Of a stretch of DNA of 64,000 bases, positions 61,435-64,000 are shown in pieces. A model generated the notes under the pieces. It did not search any database, was not told the DNA's origin, and was given only the letters and a program-made list of their open reading frames with translations. This stretch comes from Thermococcus nautili (GTDB taxonomy: Archaea; Methanobacteriota_B; Thermococci; Thermococcales; Thermococcaceae). Every line of letters begins with the position of its first letter. Position 1 is the stretch's first letter. The position numbers and the translations under genes are program-made. The stretch spans positions 806,001 to 870,000 of the forward strand of contig NZ_CP007264.1 in the NCBI RefSeq assembly GCF_000585495.1, in the 5' to 3' direction.

Positions 61435-61867
61435 CGCAATCTTGAAGAGGTATCTGAACGAAAACGGAAGTGACCTCGTGAAGAAAGCCTTCAGGGACGC
61501 CTACAGGGGTGAGGTGAAGCTGGCCTTCAGCTTCTGGAACATAGGCGAGGTAATTGGGATATTCGACAAAAAGCTGAGGAGGGGCCAGCTCACCGAGGAG
61601 GAGTTCAACTTCCTGAAGAGGGGCTTCCTTGCGGAGGTAAAGCGGTTCACGAGACTGGGTGTCCTTGAGGTCGTTCCCGTCCATTCCCTGCTCCTCGCCG
61701 ATGCGTGGGAGCTGATTGAGAGGTATCACATTTATCAGGCAGACGCCTTGCAAATAGTTTCGGCGAAGTATGTAAAGGCCGATGCCTTTTACACCGCAGA
61801 TAAGAGGCTTCACGAGGTAGCCCTTAAAGAGGGCCTGAACTCAATTCTCGTGGGGGTGAGAGAATGA
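61403..61867 (+). CDS. vapC: VapC toxin, PIN domain
   Basis: 154 residues. PIN acidic residues: [12 protein letters not shown] (Asp), [11 protein letters not shown] (Glu), [11 protein letters not shown] (Asp), FYTADKRL (Asp). RNase toxin paired with the upstream RHH antitoxin. The last codon region overlaps the archease start as ATGA, so it is coupled to the RNA-processing genes downstream. Confidence 0.9.
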   Translation: MSTRSVYLDSSAILKRYLNENGSDLVKKAFRDAYRGEVKLAFSFWNIGEVIGIFDKKLRRGQLTEEEFNFLKRGFLAEVKRFTRLGVLEVVPVHSLLLADAWELIERYHIYQADALQIVSAKYVKADAFYTADKRLHEVALKEGLNSILVGVRE

Positions 61868-62292
61868 GGACCTGGGAGCACTACGAGCACACGGCAGACA
61901 TAGGCGTTCGCGGTTACGGCTCAACGCTGGAGGAGGCCTTTGAGGCTGTGGCGCTGGGCCTGTTTGACGTGATGGTGGACGTGAGGAAGGTCGAGCCGAG
62001 GGAGTGTCGCGAGATTGAGGTAGAGGAAGAGGACCTGGAGGCCCTCCTGTACAGCTTCCTTGAGGAACTCCTGGTGCTCCACGACATGGAGGGACTGGTC
62101 TTCGGCGACGTCAGGGTCAGGATAGAGAAGACAGAGAACGGCTACCGCCTTAAAGCGAAGGCCTGTGGAGAGGTTCTCGACTACGAGAAGCACGAGCCGA
62201 AAGAGGAAGTTAAGGCGATAACCTATCACGACATGAGGATTGAGAAACTGCCGGACGGGCGCTGGATGGCGCAGTTCGTTCCCGACCTGTGA
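61864..62292 (+). CDS. Archease
   Basis: 142 residues: [55 protein letters not shown] and [17 protein letters not shown], the full archease pattern with metal-binding Asp and His. Archease activates RtcB RNA ligase, and in Pyrococcus abyssi it changes the specificity of the neighbouring tRNA m5C methyltransferase. Both partners are encoded here within 2 kb. Confidence 0.95.
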   Translation: MRTWEHYEHTADIGVRGYGSTLEEAFEAVALGLFDVMVDVRKVEPRECREIEVEEEDLEALLYSFLEELLVLHDMEGLVFGDVRVRIEKTENGYRLKAKACGEVLDYEKHEPKEEVKAITYHDMRIEKLPDGRWMAQFVPDL

Positions 62293-62301
62293 GGTGGTCA
62301 G

Positions 62302-63237
62302 ATGAGCGCGAGGGACGTTATTAAGGAAACCAATCCCCCATTTTACGAGCGCTACTCAAAGCTCGACGATTCGGACGAGTTCTGGGAGTTCATAGTTAAA
62401 CCCCTCAGGCAGAGCATCAGGGTGAACACGCTCAAGGCACCGCTGGAGGTTGTTGTTGGGAGACTCGAAGAGGAGTTTGAGCTCGAGCCGATTCCCTGGG
62501 TCAGGGAGGGGTTCTTCATCAACGTTGACAACCTCGCGAAGGTTCCGGAGCACGGCTTGGGCTTAATCTTCGGCCAGGAAGCCAGCTCGATGATTCCGCC
62601 GGTGGTTCTCGAGCCGAGGCCGGGGGAGCTCGTCCTCGACATGGCCGCCGCGCCGGGCTCGAAGACCGGCCAGATAGCCCAGTACATGGAGAACGAGGGG
62701 TGCATAATAGCCAACGACCCCAACAGGGACAGGGCCAACGTTCTGATAGCGAACCTCAACAGAATGGGGGTTCTGATAGCGAGGGTGACGACGAGGGACG
62801 GGGCCAAATTCGCGCGCTTCGAGAATACCTTCGACAGGGTTCTATTAGATGCACCGTGCTCCTCTGTCGGAATGATACGAAAGAGCTGGCGCTTCCTGAG
62901 GGAGTGGCGTGAGAAGGCCGTCGTCAAGTACATGAACATTCAGAAGAGGCTTATCTTGGCCGGTTACAAGGCGCTGAAGCCCGGAGGGGTCATGGTATAT
63001 TCGACCTGTACCATAGACCCGCTGGAGAACGAGGAGGTCGTTGACTACCTCCTGAGGAAGACCGACGCGAGGCTTGAAAAGATAGACCTGCCCGTGAAGA
63101 CGAGCGAGCCCGTCCTCGAGTGGGAGGGGAAGACCTACTCGGACGAGCTGAAAAAGGCCCTGCGCATACACCCGAACGACAACGACACCGAGGCCTTCTT
63201 CATAGCGAAGATAGTCAAGCCGGGTGATGGGGAATGA
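62302..63237 (+). CDS. tRNA cytosine-5 methyltransferase (RsmB/NSUN family)
   Basis: 311 residues. RNA-binding start, GQEASSMIPPVVLEPRPGELVLDMAAAPGSKTGQIA (SAM motif I), DPNRDR, DAPCSSVGMIRK (motif IV with Cys) and VYSTCTIDPLENEEVV (motif VI with catalytic Cys). It is the orthologue of the archease-controlled P. abyssi enzyme by context. SD GAGGTGGTC, 9 bases after archease. It lacks the C-terminal PUA-like domain, which is encoded by the next gene. Confidence 0.93.
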   Translation: MSARDVIKETNPPFYERYSKLDDSDEFWEFIVKPLRQSIRVNTLKAPLEVVVGRLEEEFELEPIPWVREGFFINVDNLAKVPEHGLGLIFGQEASSMIPPVVLEPRPGELVLDMAAAPGSKTGQIAQYMENEGCIIANDPNRDRANVLIANLNRMGVLIARVTTRDGAKFARFENTFDRVLLDAPCSSVGMIRKSWRFLREWREKAVVKYMNIQKRLILAGYKALKPGGVMVYSTCTIDPLENEEVVDYLLRKTDARLEKIDLPVKTSEPVLEWEGKTYSDELKKALRIHPNDNDTEAFFIAKIVKPGDGE

Positions 63238-63674
63238 GCAACCCGAGGGACGAGATTGGGAAAACCGGCGATGCCGAGCTCGTTAAAAGGCTCCTTATCG
63301 AGAACTACGGTTATGCTCCAGAGCTAATCTACGAAATCCGGGGCAACCACAGCAAGGTCTACGCCTACAAGCCTTGTCAGTTGAAGATAAGCGACACCGG
63401 CAGGAGGGGAATCTACTTCGGCAGGATAGAGAGCGACGGGATAAGGCTGACGATTGAGGGTGCCTTCCTCGTCGGACCGAAGGCGACGAAGAACGTCGTC
63501 GAGCTGGACGACGAGCGGGCGAGGCGCTATTTGGCCGGGGAGAGCGTGGAAGTTGACGCGCCGGACGGCTGGGTGCTCCTCAAATGGCGCTCCTACTACC
63601 TCGGTTCGGCCAAGGCCAAGAACGGGAGGTTGCTCAACTACGTCCCGAAGGAGAGGAGGTTAAGGATTGAGTAA
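63234..63674 (+). CDS. PUA-like RNA-binding protein (RsmF C-terminal type)
   Basis: 146 residues. The ending PDGWVLLKWRSYYLGSAKAKNGRLLNYVPKERRL matches the PUA-like domain found at the C terminus of RsmF/NOP methyltransferases (consensus G-x-L-x-x-G-x-x-L-G-x-x-K-x-x-x-G-R-L-K-N). It is a separate gene, overlapping the methyltransferase stop by ATGA, so it may be a split-off RNA-binding subunit. Confidence 0.78.
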   Translation: MSNPRDEIGKTGDAELVKRLLIENYGYAPELIYEIRGNHSKVYAYKPCQLKISDTGRRGIYFGRIESDGIRLTIEGAFLVGPKATKNVVELDDERARRYLAGESVEVDAPDGWVLLKWRSYYLGSAKAKNGRLLNYVPKERRLRIE

Positions 63675-63692
63675 CATTTCCGTTCCTCGAAA

Positions 63693-63702
63693 GCTTAAAA
63701 TA
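63693..63702 (+). promoter_or_regulatory. TATA box of rtcB
   Basis: GCTTAAAATA about 38 bases before the ATG at 63736, so rtcB has its own promoter besides possible read-through from the archease operon. Confidence 0.45.
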
Positions 63703-63735
63703 AATCTTAGGCCCACCTAAGGAGGGGGTGAGAGG

Positions 63736-64000
63736 ATGGTTCCGCTGAAGAGGATTGACAAAATCCGCTGGGAGATTCCGAAGTTCGACAAGAGAATGCG
63801 CGTTCCGGGCAGGGTTTACGCTGACGACCAGCTCATCGAGAAGATGCGGCAGGACAGGACGCTGGAGCAGGCCGCCAACGTTGCCATGCTACCCGGCATC
63901 TACAAGTACTCCATAGTGATGCCCGATGGGCATCAGGGCTACGGCTTCCCGATTGGAGGCGTCGCGGCGTTCGACGTGAAGGAGGGCGTAATAAGCCCCG
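63736..64000 (+). CDS. rtcB: RNA-splicing ligase RtcB (partial, 5' end)
   Basis: The first 88 codons from an ATG with [49 protein letters not shown] and [10 protein letters not shown] are typical of RtcB, with the first manganese ligand region in the last motif. It ligates 2',3'-cyclic phosphate to 5'-OH ends, joining tRNA exons. The coding region continues beyond the window. Neighbourhood with archease, its activator, is conserved. Confidence 0.94.
   Translation, partial: MVPLKRIDKIRWEIPKFDKRMRVPGRVYADDQLIEKMRQDRTLEQAANVAMLPGIYKYSIVMPDGHQGYGFPIGGVAAFDVKEGVISP

Overview
This window is a piece of a Thermococcus-type chromosome (Euryarchaeota, Thermococcales). The evidence is archaeal EF-1alpha, EF-2, S10, aIF1A, topoisomerase VI, the AglB oligosaccharyltransferase, GGGP synthase, a tungsten aldehyde oxidoreductase, TrmY and Taw2. 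Promoters are archaeal TATA/BRE type, genes are dense and often overlap, and GGAGGTG-type Shine-Dalgarno (SD) sites allow many starts to be moved downstream of the longest ORF.

Layout. 1-3.8 kb: partial DUF835 gene, tRNA-Lys, DEAD-box helicase, a lone TnpB element and tRNA-Ser. 3.8-8 kb: S10, EF-1alpha and EF-2. 8-14.5 kb: an HD phosphohydrolase, then an accessory block of two tandem cassettes (small exported protein plus a larger one anchored at its C terminus) followed by an ABC-2 type exporter. This block is the best candidate for an undescribed system. 14.9-22.1 kb: MptA, then one long operon carrying aIF1A, Rio1, Dim2-like KH protein, Top6B, Top6A, DUF530 and an HTH protein. 22.3-24.6 kb: metal ABC transporter and RNase HII. 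24.5-33.5 kb: a GT39-like membrane protein, a THUMP-like methyltransferase, GlmS, AglB, and a small MoaD-like/MTH1187/methyltransferase operon.

33.6-40.9 kb: adenylate kinase, TrmY, DUF2095 and DUF123 genes, a toxin-antitoxin pair embedded directly before GGGP synthase, an MgtE-type transporter and an M55 aminopeptidase. 40.9-42.1 kb has no convincing gene. It starts with an H/ACA guide RNA whose pocket fits 16S rRNA, followed by about 1 kb of hairpin repeats. 42.1-49.8 kb: AOR-family enzyme, Taw2, a box C/D sRNA, a stand-alone Cas4-like nuclease, an MBL hydrolase, a small histone-fold-like protein and the two-gene cyclic 2,3-diphosphoglycerate pathway.

49.8-64 kb: tandem metallophosphoesterase, CBS protein, class II amidotransferase, an HsdR_N-type nuclease, PurM-like protein, ABCE1, an archaeal ATPase with a strong operator palindrome, YigZ, HAD and PAP2 proteins, tRNA-Thr, PanB, a VapBC pair with a 14-bp operator, and an RNA-processing group (archease, tRNA m5C methyltransferase, PUA-like protein, start of RtcB). 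Translation, RNA modification and RNA repair dominate the window. Assignments come from reading motifs and protein sequences; no database search was run.
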